From the NCBI RefSeq assembly GCF_004217545.1, contig NZ_SHKY01000001.1, positions 3,348,001-3,412,000 on the forward strand: a stretch of DNA of 64,000 nucleotides, in the 5' to 3' direction. The stretch's first letter is position 1; every line of letters starts with the position of its first letter. Shown here piece after piece: positions 17,366-25,215 of the stretch. A program made the translations under genes and the position numbers. Under the pieces are notes generated by a model that was given only the letters and a program-made list of their open reading frames with translations, did no database searches and was not told the DNA's origin. This DNA is from Krasilnikovia cinnamomea (GTDB taxonomy: Bacteria; Actinomycetota; Actinomycetes; Mycobacteriales; Micromonosporaceae).

Positions 17366-17810
17366 CACCACCGACCTGTACTTCGACCTCGCCCTGGCGC
17401 TGCGACTGGCCGAACACGCGAACGCCGCGCCGCAGCACGCCCCATCGTTCAGCGAACACCAGGAAGGCACCACCTGCCCTGGAGGGCTCGTCTGGGTCAG
17501 CGACCAGGGCACCTACCTGATGTCCACCGGACAACCGAAGATCCCCGGCGACGACGGCACCCCGAACCTCATCGCGTACGCCCACGGCTGGGAGCCCGAC
17601 GACGAGCATCCGAGCGCCGCCGACACCCATATCGGCGGCGACGACTTCGCCGAACACCTGCATCTGCACGAACCACTCGGTCCCCGCAGCGCCTCGCTGC
17701 TGGATCTGCTCCGGCGTGGGGCCACGCAGGGATTCCGGCATCTCGTCCTGAAAGTTACCGAGACCACCGTCGCCGTCACCGTGTCCCGCACCCGACCCGA
17801 CGACGCCTGA
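17358..17810 (+). CDS. DUF3085-like protein, 150 aa
   Basis: ATG 17358 with GAGGAG at 17342-17347, 10 bases upstream and inside the preceding GGDEF gene, so the two are co-transcribed. The central block (GGLVWVSDQGTYLMSTGQP) resembles the DUF3085 family, small proteins of unknown function on actinobacterial plasmids and phage-like elements; the assignment is from memory. The product is acidic and His-rich in the middle (DTHIGGDDFAEHLHLHEP) and lacks membrane segments. The hairpin 17850-17873 follows the stop by 39 bp and likely ends the GGDEF-DUF3085 unit. Confidence 0.65.
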   Translation: MADTTDLYFDLALALRLAEHANAAPQHAPSFSEHQEGTTCPGGLVWVSDQGTYLMSTGQPKIPGDDGTPNLIAYAHGWEPDDEHPSAADTHIGGDDFAEHLHLHEPLGPRSASLLDLLRRGATQGFRHLVLKVTETTVAVTVSRTRPDDA

Positions 17811-17849
17811 CAGCACCCCCGGGAAGAAGGACAACCGCACCTGGCACGG

Positions 17850-17873
17850 CCTGCCGTCCTCGCGGACGGCAGG
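17850..17873 (+). terminator. 10-bp hairpin with TCGC loop
   Basis: CCTGCCGTCC/GGACGGCAGG, perfect, 39 bp past the DUF3085-like gene stop. Likely terminator. Confidence 0.6.
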
Positions 17874-17970
17874 TCCGTGTCGATGCACTACCCGGCGTGA
17901 CGGCCAGCCCTGCGCGAACGCGGCTCGGGACCACGCCGGATCGCCCGTCTCCGCAGCGCGGAATCAACCT

Positions 17971-18000
17971 GCCCGCGCACCCGGAGACGGGTGCGCGGGC
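17971..18000 (+). terminator. 13-bp hairpin with GAGA loop before the MoxR gene
   Basis: A perfect 13-bp GC stem (17971-17983 with 17988-18000) is closed by a GNRA-type GAGA tetraloop and lies 32 bp upstream of the MoxR start at 18033. It could be a second terminator for the upstream unit, or a 5' leader structure controlling the MoxR-VWA operon. Confidence 0.55.
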
Positions 18001-18032
18001 TCGCACCCCAGTCCCAAGGAACGGAGCGCGCC

Positions 18033-19178
18033 ATGCACCCAAACCCCCACCCGTCCGCCGGCAACCCGGCAACGACCAGGGAAGCAACCGGACAGCCGAC
18101 CGCAGCCGGACGCCGATCTGGGCACCTCTACCCCCGGGTGGCCTTGTACCTCGCCGACCACCCCGGCCAGCCGCTGTCGCCCGGTGAGATCACCAAAGCT
18201 CTCGACGTCCCCTCCTCCGGGGCGGTGTTCGAGGCGCTGAAACGGATGGCCGCCGCCGGGTACGCCACCCACCAGAGCAATCCGCACCGATTCACCGTCA
18301 CCCAGGCCGGCATCGACGCCGCCGGGGCACTGCCGCCGCCCACGCCCCGACCCGCCGGCAGTTCCACGGCACGCCACGGACGACGCCAGCCAGTGACCCG
18401 CCCGAACGGCGACCCCTACTTCCCGCGGAAACTGGCCGGCTCCACCGACGTCGACGTCCTGCAACGGCTGCGCGACAAACGCATCCCGGTCCTGCTCTAC
18501 GGGCCGCCCGGCACCGGCAAGACCGCCGTGGCCGAGGCCGCCTTCCCTGACCTTCTCACGGTGGCCGGGACCGGCGACACGATCGTCGAGGACTTCGTCG
18601 GCAACTTCATACCGCTGCCCGACGGCGGCTACGAATACGTCTACGGCCCGCTCGTCACGGCGATGCGTGAAGGCCGGGCGCTGCTGATCGACGACGCCAC
18701 CCTCATCCCGCCGAAGGTCCTCGCGGTGCTCTACCCGGCGATGGACGGCCGCCGGGTCATCACCCTGACCGGCTACCGCAACGAACGCGTCGAGGCCGCG
18801 GACGGCTTCTACATCCTCGCCGGCCACAACCCCGGTGTGCACGGCGCGATCCTCACCGAAGCCCTCGCCTCCCGGTTCGACGTGCACATCGAGGTCACCA
18901 CCGACTTCGACCTCGCCCGCCACCTCGGCGTCCCCGCCGCCGCCGTGCAGGCCGCGATCCGGCTCAACGCCGACCTCGACGCCGGAAAACTCACCTGGGC
19001 GCCGCAACTGCGCGAACTCCTCGGATTTACCCGCGTCCGCAAGGCCCTCGGCCACAAGGCCGCCGTCGCGAACCTCGCCGGCCGTGCCCCCGAAGACGAC
19101 CGCACCGAGGTCATCTCCGCCCTGGCCGCGCACTTCGGCACCGACATCGTGCCCCTGCGCGTCGGCCCCCAACGCTGA
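18033..19178 (+). CDS. MoxR-type AAA+ ATPase with N-terminal winged helix
   Basis: 381 residues from ATG 18033, with GGAG about 6 bases upstream. Residues ~25-95 form a winged helix (YLADHPGQPLSPGEITKALD, then SGAVFEALKRM), unusual for MoxR proteins. The AAA+ domain follows, with Walker A GPPGTGKT at 157-164, Walker B-like LLIDDATLI and sensor-1 region ILAGHNPG. Substrate loops fit the AAA_5/MoxR group, which remodels protein complexes together with a VWA-domain partner. The gene for such a partner begins 21 bp downstream, so the pair is almost certainly one operon. The fused DNA-binding head suggests recruitment to DNA or autoregulation. Confidence 0.85.
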   Translation: MHPNPHPSAGNPATTREATGQPTAAGRRSGHLYPRVALYLADHPGQPLSPGEITKALDVPSSGAVFEALKRMAAAGYATHQSNPHRFTVTQAGIDAAGALPPPTPRPAGSSTARHGRRQPVTRPNGDPYFPRKLAGSTDVDVLQRLRDKRIPVLLYGPPGTGKTAVAEAAFPDLLTVAGTGDTIVEDFVGNFIPLPDGGYEYVYGPLVTAMREGRALLIDDATLIPPKVLAVLYPAMDGRRVITLTGYRNERVEAADGFYILAGHNPGVHGAILTEALASRFDVHIEVTTDFDLARHLGVPAAAVQAAIRLNADLDAGKLTWAPQLRELLGFTRVRKALGHKAAVANLAGRAPEDDRTEVISALAAHFGTDIVPLRVGPQR

Positions 19179-19199
19179 CCCACCCAGGAAGGACCTGCC

Positions 19200-20798
19200 A
19201 TGACACAACCCCCTCACCTGCAGCACGGCCACCCCGACCTGACCACGGTCGACCCGGCCTGGACGGCCTGGAACAAGGCATGGACCCGACAGATCAAAGT
19301 CCTCACCGACCGTGACAGCCTTCGCGTGGTCGTCGCCCCCGGAGCCGGTGGCGGTGCACCCGCCTGCTTCTACCCCGACCACTTGCGCATCGAGGTCGAC
19401 GCCGCCTACCTCGGCGGCAACCCCGACATCACCGACCCGTCCAAGGCCCGCCACAAGAAGACCGTGGCGACCGGCTACGGCCTACTCGTCCACGAAGCCG
19501 CCCACGCCGCCCACAGCCTGTGGATAACTCCCGAGGACACCCCACCGGTCGTCGCCGACGTCGCCGGCCAACTCGAGGAAGCACGTGCCGAGTACAGGCA
19601 ACGCGGCCGACGACGCGGCGACCGGCAGTGGATACGCCACACCGTCACCACTCTGCTCCTCTCGCAGACCGCCCGGGCGGACGATCTCTGGCACGCTGGA
19701 CGACTCGCCGCGCTGCTGCTGGCCCGCGTGGACGCCCGCATCCTCACCAGCAAGGACGTCCGCATGATCCGCGCCGCGGTGACCGCCGTCGCCGGCCGCA
19801 AACGCCTACACCGGTTGCGTGAGCTCTGGCTCCAGGCACTCGAATGCGACGACCACGACGCCACCACCATGATCCAGATCGCGTGGCGGTGGTGCTACGC
19901 CCTGGACATCGACCCCGCCCACCGGCCGGACGTACCACAGCCCGACCTCGGTGAGTTCGCCGGTCTCCTCGCTGCCGCGCTCCTTGAATACCTGGCCGCA
20001 GCCCTCGGCATCACCCCCACGGACCTCCGCCACACCCAGGTCACCACCCGCCACGGCGCCCCCGCGACCTGGACGCGCCGTGACCCCACCGAAGCGGAGG
20101 TCGAAGCCGCCCGCCGGCTGGCCACCAGGCTCCGGCAGGCCCGCACCCAGCACCGCGAGACCGCCGTCGTACCGGCGCCGGTACCGCCCGGCCGGCTGCG
20201 TACCCGGCAGGCGATCACCGCCGACGCGCAGACCGCGGCCGGGATGATGCCCACCGCCCAACGCTGGCAGCGGCGCACCACGGTGCCCCCACCCAAGCCG
20301 ACCCTGCACCTGGCGGTCCTCGTCGATGTGTCTTGGTCCATGCGCGAGTTCCAGAAGCCGCTGTCCACGGCCGGGTGGATCCTCGCCCACGGCGCTCGCC
20401 ACAACGAAGCCGTCACCACCACCATCGCGTTCGGGAACACGGCGACCCTTCTCGTGGCGCCGCGACAACGTCCCGCGCAGGTCCTCGACATGCAGGTCAG
20501 CGGCGGTACCACCGCGTTCTGCGAGGCGGTCAACCTCGCCGATCAGCTCCTCGATCTGCGTAAACGTCACACCGTCAGAATGGTCGCCGTCGTGTCCGAC
20601 GGCGACCTGCCAGACAGGGCCGCAGCGCAGAAGCTGATCACCACCCTGCACCAGGCCGGCTGCGCCGTTCTCTGGCTGCGACCCGCAGGAATCACCGGGC
20701 ACACCTTCGCCGACACCACCACCATCCACGTCGCCGATCCGGTGCAGGCCGTCGACGAAATCTGCACCGCCGCCGTCACCGCGCTTGCCTGCGCCTGA
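19200..20798 (+). CDS. HExxH-VWA protein, partner of MoxR ATPase
   Basis: 532 residues from ATG 19200. The N-terminal half has HEAAH at 98-102, a zinc-peptidase-like signature, within the arrangement of DUF2201-type putative metallopeptidases. Residues ~368-525 form a von Willebrand A domain with MIDAS DVSWS (D376, S378, S380), a downstream GGTT (Thr of the MIDAS) and SDGD. MoxR plus VWA pairs act as metal-dependent chaperone machines (for example RavA-ViaA, CoxD-CoxE). Here the VWA subunit also carries the protease-like domain. The terminator at 20870-20911 closes the operon. Function in the element is unknown; an effector, maturation or defence role is possible. Confidence 0.82.
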   Translation: MTQPPHLQHGHPDLTTVDPAWTAWNKAWTRQIKVLTDRDSLRVVVAPGAGGGAPACFYPDHLRIEVDAAYLGGNPDITDPSKARHKKTVATGYGLLVHEAAHAAHSLWITPEDTPPVVADVAGQLEEARAEYRQRGRRRGDRQWIRHTVTTLLLSQTARADDLWHAGRLAALLLARVDARILTSKDVRMIRAAVTAVAGRKRLHRLRELWLQALECDDHDATTMIQIAWRWCYALDIDPAHRPDVPQPDLGEFAGLLAAALLEYLAAALGITPTDLRHTQVTTRHGAPATWTRRDPTEAEVEAARRLATRLRQARTQHRETAVVPAPVPPGRLRTRQAITADAQTAAGMMPTAQRWQRRTTVPPPKPTLHLAVLVDVSWSMREFQKPLSTAGWILAHGARHNEAVTTTIAFGNTATLLVAPRQRPAQVLDMQVSGGTTAFCEAVNLADQLLDLRKRHTVRMVAVVSDGDLPDRAAAQKLITTLHQAGCAVLWLRPAGITGHTFADTTTIHVADPVQAVDEICTAAVTALACA

Positions 20799-20869
20799 CC
20801 TTTGCCTGAGAACTGCTCGCCAGGGTCCGGCCCGTCTGGCGGCCACCCGCCCCGACGCGTGGAGGCAAC

Positions 20870-20911
20870 GGGCTGGACCCGCCGGCGCGGCATCGCCGGC
20901 GGGTCCAGCCC
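20870..20911 (+). terminator. Strong 18-bp terminator hairpin
   Basis: Perfect 18-bp arms (20870-20887 and 20894-20911) with a CGGCAT loop, 71 bp after the stop of the VWA gene. It marks the end of the plus-strand conjugation module. The next genes are on the minus strand. Confidence 0.8.
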
Positions 20912-20929
20912 TCGCGCCCCGACAACCTG

Positions 20930-21120
20930 TGGGCAGCGGCTTCGCGCGTTCCTGACTGGCTGGGTCACGCGAACGAAGTCGACCACGTCCCAGTCGATGG
21001 AGGAGAGGAACTTCGCCTGCTAGTCGCCGTTGTGTAGCAGCGGGCCGAGCAACTGATTGCCGTAGACGCCCTCCAAGTGCCGCCGCGCCGGGCTGAAGGG
21101 ATCGCCAATATCCATCTACC
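20930..21120 (-). pseudogene. Possible gene relic with in-frame TAG
   Basis: On the minus strand one frame reads sensibly for ~55 residues (DPFSPARRHLEGVYGNQLLG, then a TAG at 21020-21022, then KFLSSIDWDVVDFVRV) without a start or a second stop nearby. This looks like the tail of a decayed protein, since both sides of the stop have protein-like composition. The parent family is not recognised. The whole gap 20799-21158 holds otherwise only the terminator at 20870-20911. Confidence 0.25.
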
Positions 21121-21158
21121 TGGGCCGAGAACCGGATGGCTCTTTGGATGGTGCGGCG

Positions 21159-21623
21159 TTACGGCTCGACGCAACTGGAACTGCTACGCAAGGTCACTCC
21201 GATGGTGCCCTTGCTGCCGTGGGAGACAAGGATGCCGAGTTGGAAGCCATCGTCCGGGTGTTCGACGACGAGCTCGGGTATATCTCGGCTGGCGCGATCG
21301 TCCCGGGCGATCTTGTAGCCGGCGTCCTGCCAGTACCTGGCCAGAGTCGGGATGACGTCGTCGACCGGCCAGCCCGACGCGAACGCAATGTCGTAGTCGA
21401 TTTCGACGAGGACCCGGCCGTCATCGCACGGCAGACCGTCCTGCTCGATGAGCTTCTTCATAGTGGCGCCCGGGGGCAGCTGGGCGAAGCTTTCCTGCGC
21501 ACGTTGGGCCACTCGTTCGATCGCTTGCTGCTTGGTCACGGTGGGCTGCATGTCACATCCAGCGGAGAGAAGCGCTGCGGTGAGCGCGGCGATGATGGCT
21601 GCGGTGCGGTGGATGCGGGTCAT
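21159..21623 (-). CDS. Lipoprotein, 154 aa, coupled to DUF1023 hydrolase gene
   Basis: The ATG (complement of 21621-21623) overlaps the TGA of the upstream gene as ATGA, so translation is coupled. The N-terminus is a lipoprotein signal: basic start, hydrophobic core and lipobox LSAGC at about residues 19-23. The mature part is small and mixed alpha/beta (VLVEIDYDIAFASGWPVDDV, then ELVVEHPDDGFQLGILVSH). No catalytic motif is seen. Similar small lipoproteins follow DUF1023/WXG gene pairs in actinomycetes, where they may act as anchors or immunity-type partners; that is inference. Confidence 0.75.
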   Translation of the reverse strand: MTRIHRTAAIIAALTAALLSAGCDMQPTVTKQQAIERVAQRAQESFAQLPPGATMKKLIEQDGLPCDDGRVLVEIDYDIAFASGWPVDDVIPTLARYWQDAGYKIARDDRASRDIPELVVEHPDDGFQLGILVSHGSKGTIGVTLRSSSSCVEP

Positions 21624-23332
21624 GACACCTGGCCGCCCTTCCCGACAACGATCTTGGCGATGTTGGTGCGGCCTGGGTTGCCCTGCTCCCAGTACGAGTT
21701 GGAGTGGTTCTCGACCGGGTCGTACCAGGACTTGTTGTCGGTGGTGAAGTTGGTGGCGCCGAAGTCGGGGTTGGTCGGGTCGAGTCCGAAACGCTTGACG
21801 TCGCCGAGGCCGGTGATGTCGATGGCGTCGAAGGGTGAGGTGCTGGCGTACACGTGCTGCTTCCCTGCTCGCTGCCACGGCACCTGGGGATCGTGGCCCT
21901 CGATCTGGTTTTCCACCAGCAGCCCGTTGGCGCCGGTCCATCCGACCCCAGGGCTACCCACGAAGACGAGGTCGTCGGCGGCCAAACCGTGACGGGCGGC
22001 GTACCCGACGACGGTACTGCCGTAGCTGTGCCCGAGGACCGTGTTATGCGAGGGCGGCCCGTCGTGGGTGGCGCGCAACCCGGTCTGGAAGTCCCGCAGG
22101 GTGGGTGCGCCCGAGTCCGCATAGCTCGACGAGCCGGCGTTGGTCACGGCGTCCGGGGCGTCGTAGTCCAACCAGAAGATCGCCGAGGTGAGCTTGTCGC
22201 GGTCCAGTCGGTTGGCATCGAGCGCCATCCGGTCGGTGCGCTCCAGATCGGAGGCGATCCCAGCCACGTCGGAGGTGGTACCGGGCGTGAACGTAACCAC
22301 GTTGTCGGCCGTATCGGGGTTCCCGACCGCGACGATCGCCCGGCCATCATCGGCGGAGGAGAAGCCCATCAGCAGCGCCGGGGGTTTGTTCGGGTCGTTC
22401 AGCCGGTTCTGCAGGGTGAGCGCACCGCCGAGCTTGCCGGTGAGCGCGTCGCGCTGCTCACCGATCTGTTTCAGGTCGTCGGCGGCCTCACCGAGCGGGT
22501 TCTGACTGTTCGGGTAGAGCTCCCGTAGCCGACCCTGGTCGGCCATTGTCTTGATGAGCTGCTCGCGATCGTTCAAAGCGTCGATGCCGCCGCGCAAGGT
22601 GAGCAGGTCCCGGTCCAGCACGATCCGGTTCGCCGGATCCCGGTCGCTGGCGGGGACCCCGTTGAGGGCACCGACCAGCGCCGGATAGTTACGGATGGCG
22701 TCTTCCTGCTGCTGCGGGGTCAGACTGTCCCACCAGTTCTTCACATCGGCGGGTGGGCGCCCCTTCTGCGCCTGCAATGCTGCCTCGGTCACCGGCGGCG
22801 GGCTGCCGGTGCCGAACCCGGTCCGCGGGTTGGGAAGGTTCACCTGGATCGCGTTCATCGTCGAGGCGTCCAGCTCGACGGCCCGTTCGATGAGCGACTG
22901 CAACTGCTGCACGTACGACGAGACCGCCTGCGCCAGTTGCTGCCCGCCGCTGGAGTCCGATGCCAGCGCTGCACCCGCGGCGACCGTGCCCGCCGCCAGG
23001 TCGACGACGAAGCCCTTGCCGGTTGCTTCGGCGGCGATCTGTCGGGCCATTTCCTGCAAGCTACGGACTGTGTCGGCGTGCGTACGCAGCGCTTGCCCGA
23101 TGCGTCGCGCTGGTGGCTCGGTATTGCTGGCCTCGGCGACCAGGTCCCGGTTCGCCCGTTGGGCCTCGTCCGCTGCGGCGCCGAGTGTCCACGCGTAGGG
23201 AAGGTCGCGGCTGCCCCGGATCAGGTCCTCGCAGGCGTCGTCGAGATCTGCGGCCATCGCGAGCCACGCCTCGGACGCGATGTGGACCCGTCCTGGGTCA
23301 GCATCAAGCAGGGTTTGCAGCGTGAACGCCAT
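21620..23332 (-). CDS. DUF1023 alpha/beta-hydrolase with WXG-like N-terminus
   Basis: 570 residues. The C-terminal third contains a GHSYGS nucleophile elbow (Ser near residue 436) followed by DLVFVGSPGVG, matching the DUF1023 alpha/beta hydrolases. The N-terminal ~170 residues are long helices (LDDACEDLIRGSRDLPYAW; AVSSYVQQLQSLIERAVELD) like those of WXG/LXG-type secreted proteins. Family members are encoded beside small WXG proteins in actinobacteria and are thought to be type VII secretion-linked enzymes or toxins. The upstream gene (23342-23668) ends 9 bp before this start, and the downstream lipoprotein overlaps by 4 bp, giving a three-gene operon. Lipase or esterase activity is plausible but not shown. 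Confidence 0.8.
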   Translation of the reverse strand: MAFTLQTLLDADPGRVHIASEAWLAMAADLDDACEDLIRGSRDLPYAWTLGAAADEAQRANRDLVAEASNTEPPARRIGQALRTHADTVRSLQEMARQIAAEATGKGFVVDLAAGTVAAGAALASDSSGGQQLAQAVSSYVQQLQSLIERAVELDASTMNAIQVNLPNPRTGFGTGSPPPVTEAALQAQKGRPPADVKNWWDSLTPQQQEDAIRNYPALVGALNGVPASDRDPANRIVLDRDLLTLRGGIDALNDREQLIKTMADQGRLRELYPNSQNPLGEAADDLKQIGEQRDALTGKLGGALTLQNRLNDPNKPPALLMGFSSADDGRAIVAVGNPDTADNVVTFTPGTTSDVAGIASDLERTDRMALDANRLDRDKLTSAIFWLDYDAPDAVTNAGSSSYADSGAPTLRDFQTGLRATHDGPPSHNTVLGHSYGSTVVGYAARHGLAADDLVFVGSPGVGWTGANGLLVENQIEGHDPQVPWQRAGKQHVYASTSPFDAIDITGLGDVKRFGLDPTNPDFGATNFTTDNKSWYDPVENHSNSYWEQGNPGRTNIAKIVVGKGGQVS

Positions 23333-23341
23333 CGTCGCCGC

Positions 23342-23668
23342 CTACTTCGGCAGACCGGGCGCGGACTGCCTGGCAGCGGCGATTCGGCCGGCGGCGTCAC
23401 GGTCGGCGGCTGCGTATTCCTTCGCGGACTGGCTCAAGGACGTGCCATGGGCGTTGACCTGGGCCGCGAGATTACCCACGAACGTCGACCACGCGTGTTC
23501 GGCCTCGGCCAGTACGTCACCGGTCCCCCAGCCTTGCAAGGCGCCGACGGCGCCGACCTGCCCGGCATGAGCGCCGAACGCTCTCGAGAACTTGGCCGAC
23601 GACTGCTGCACCGCGGCGCCGACCTTGCCCAATGCCACCGTGTCGACCTGCCCGGTCGGATACCCCAT
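23342..23668 (-). CDS. WXG/EspC-like small secreted protein
   Basis: 108 residues from the ATG at the complement of 23666-23668. GGGGAGG lies about 9 bases upstream and the longer upstream frame is Arg-rich without support. The product is helical with a central GWGTGDV turn, the position of the WxG hairpin in WXG100/EspC-type proteins that pair and leave the cell by type VII secretion. No signal peptide is present, as expected. It leads the operon containing the DUF1023 hydrolase and a lipoprotein, and so may be the secretion partner or chaperone of the hydrolase. Confidence 0.72.
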   Translation of the reverse strand: MGYPTGQVDTVALGKVGAAVQQSSAKFSRAFGAHAGQVGAVGALQGWGTGDVLAEAEHAWSTFVGNLAAQVNAHGTSLSQSAKEYAAADRDAAGRIAAARQSAPGLPK

Positions 23669-24045
23669 GCCCTGCCGCCTCCCCGTGGCGCGCCGGCCAC
23701 CTCGGCCGCGCAAACGGACGGTACAACAACCGGCGAACGATCATGGGGGCGCCGACCTTCACCTCACCAGACCCGACGCCCATGAATCGGGGGACTTTTC
23801 ATGCCTAGGTCATCCATGGAGTCGCCGCCTCGCGTCAGAATTTCGGTGTCATCGAGGGGGCAAGGGTGCGCCAAACCCGATGCCCTTTGGTCAGTGATTG
23901 GCGCTGACTCGCAGGGTGCGGCCGGGTGACTCGTGGCGTGCCGAGGTAGGGATGCTCAGTGCGCTGGTCTTGGGTGGGTGCGGTTGACCGCCGTCTGTCG
24001 GCGTGGACAGCTCGGCCGGAAGCGACGCCGCCTGAAGGCCGGATG
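23669..24045. other. 377-bp gene-free gap between the two type VII gene groups
   Basis: No frame is convincing on either strand. It should carry the promoter for the minus-strand WXG-hydrolase-lipoprotein operon and the 3' end of the mycosin transcript. I see no strong hairpin or repeat. Confidence 0.4.
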
Positions 24046-25215
24046 TCACGGTTTGCGGTGTCGGCGGCTACGAAGGATCAGCCAGGTGGGCAGGCCGACC
24101 ATCACGCCGATCACGATGAGGAGGACGGCGACGACCACGCCGATGGCCGTCCAGTTGACCGGGGCAGCCTTGGGTGTAGAGGGGGCTGCTGCGGTGTCGC
24201 CGTCCGTCGTCGGGTCTGGCAGCGCGACTGCCGAACTGCTCGGGGCCGCGGAAGGCTGCCCGGCGCCGGCGGGCACGTCGGCGGTGAGGGCGGCGACGAG
24301 GTCGAGCGAGCCGTAGCCGTACTCGCGGTCCCGGCCGGGGGCGCCCTTGTCGGTCGCGGTGGCGGTGAGCCGGTGCACGACCTCGGCGGCGGACAGGTTC
24401 GGATACTTGGCCCGGATCAGCGCGGCGGCACCGGCGACGATCGCCGTGGAGTCACTTGTTCCCGTGCCCGTCCGATATCCACCGGTGTTTGCGGTGGAGA
24501 CGATCTGCACGCCGGGTGCGACCAGGACCATTTCCGGTCCGGTGGTCGTCACCGGTGCCAGCTTCCCGTCACGGCCGGTCGCACCGACCGCGACGACGCC
24601 CGGGTACTTGGCCGGGTAGGGCAGGAAAATGTCATCCGGGCGGTTTCCAGACGCGGCGACGAGCACGATGTCCGCGTCGATCGCCTGTTGAAGGGCGCGT
24701 TTCGTCGCTTCGTCGGCTGACGTGGCGAATGACATGGAGATCACGCCGACGTGGTGGCGGACGGCCTCGGTGATGGCGTCGGCAATCTCGACGCTGGACA
24801 GCTTGTTGTCCTTCTGACCCCGGATGGGCAGGATCTTGGCTTTCGGTGCGATACCCAGCGCACCGTCGGCGTCGCCCGCGCCGTGGCCGTGCCCGGCGAT
24901 GAGCCCCGCCATGGCGGTGCCGTGCCCGTTCGTGTCCACCCACCCCTTGGTCTTCGCGTCGAGGAAGTCGACACCCGGCAGGATGTTGCCGGTCAGATCC
25001 CGGTGGTTGGCCTGGACGCCGGAGTCGATGACCGCGACGGTGACGCCCTCACCCTGGCTGATCTTGTGGGCTTCGGCGACGTGCAACGCGCGCAGGTGCC
25101 ACTGGTGCTCGCGGTCCGAATCCGCGAGCACCGGTGGCGCACCTGCGAGTGCCAGGAGGACACCGCTGGCCACCGCGGCGGCCAGGCGGTTGAAACGGTG
25201 TGGCGGCAAGGTCAC
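24046..25215 (-). CDS. mycP: Mycosin (type VII secretion-associated subtilisin)
   Basis: 389 residues. The GTG start (complement of 25213-25215) overlaps the upstream TGA as GTGA; a longer start at 25308 would run through the upstream gene. The features are those of mycosins: signal peptide (residues ~10-31), Asp in AVIDSGV (D64), His in NGHGT (H98), Ser in GTS (about S254), an Asn region AASGN, and a C-terminal membrane helix (~345-370) followed by a basic tail. Mycosins are membrane-bound subtilisins needed for type VII secretion stability and processing. Here the gene follows two secreted-type proteins, but no EccB, EccC, EccD or EccE gene is present in the window, so it must depend on a system elsewhere. 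Confidence 0.9.
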   Translation of the reverse strand: MTLPPHRFNRLAAAVASGVLLALAGAPPVLADSDREHQWHLRALHVAEAHKISQGEGVTVAVIDSGVQANHRDLTGNILPGVDFLDAKTKGWVDTNGHGTAMAGLIAGHGHGAGDADGALGIAPKAKILPIRGQKDNKLSSVEIADAITEAVRHHVGVISMSFATSADEATKRALQQAIDADIVLVAASGNRPDDIFLPYPAKYPGVVAVGATGRDGKLAPVTTTGPEMVLVAPGVQIVSTANTGGYRTGTGTSDSTAIVAGAAALIRAKYPNLSAAEVVHRLTATATDKGAPGRDREYGYGSLDLVAALTADVPAGAGQPSAAPSSSAVALPDPTTDGDTAAAPSTPKAAPVNWTAIGVVVAVLLIVIGVMVGLPTWLILRSRRHRKP

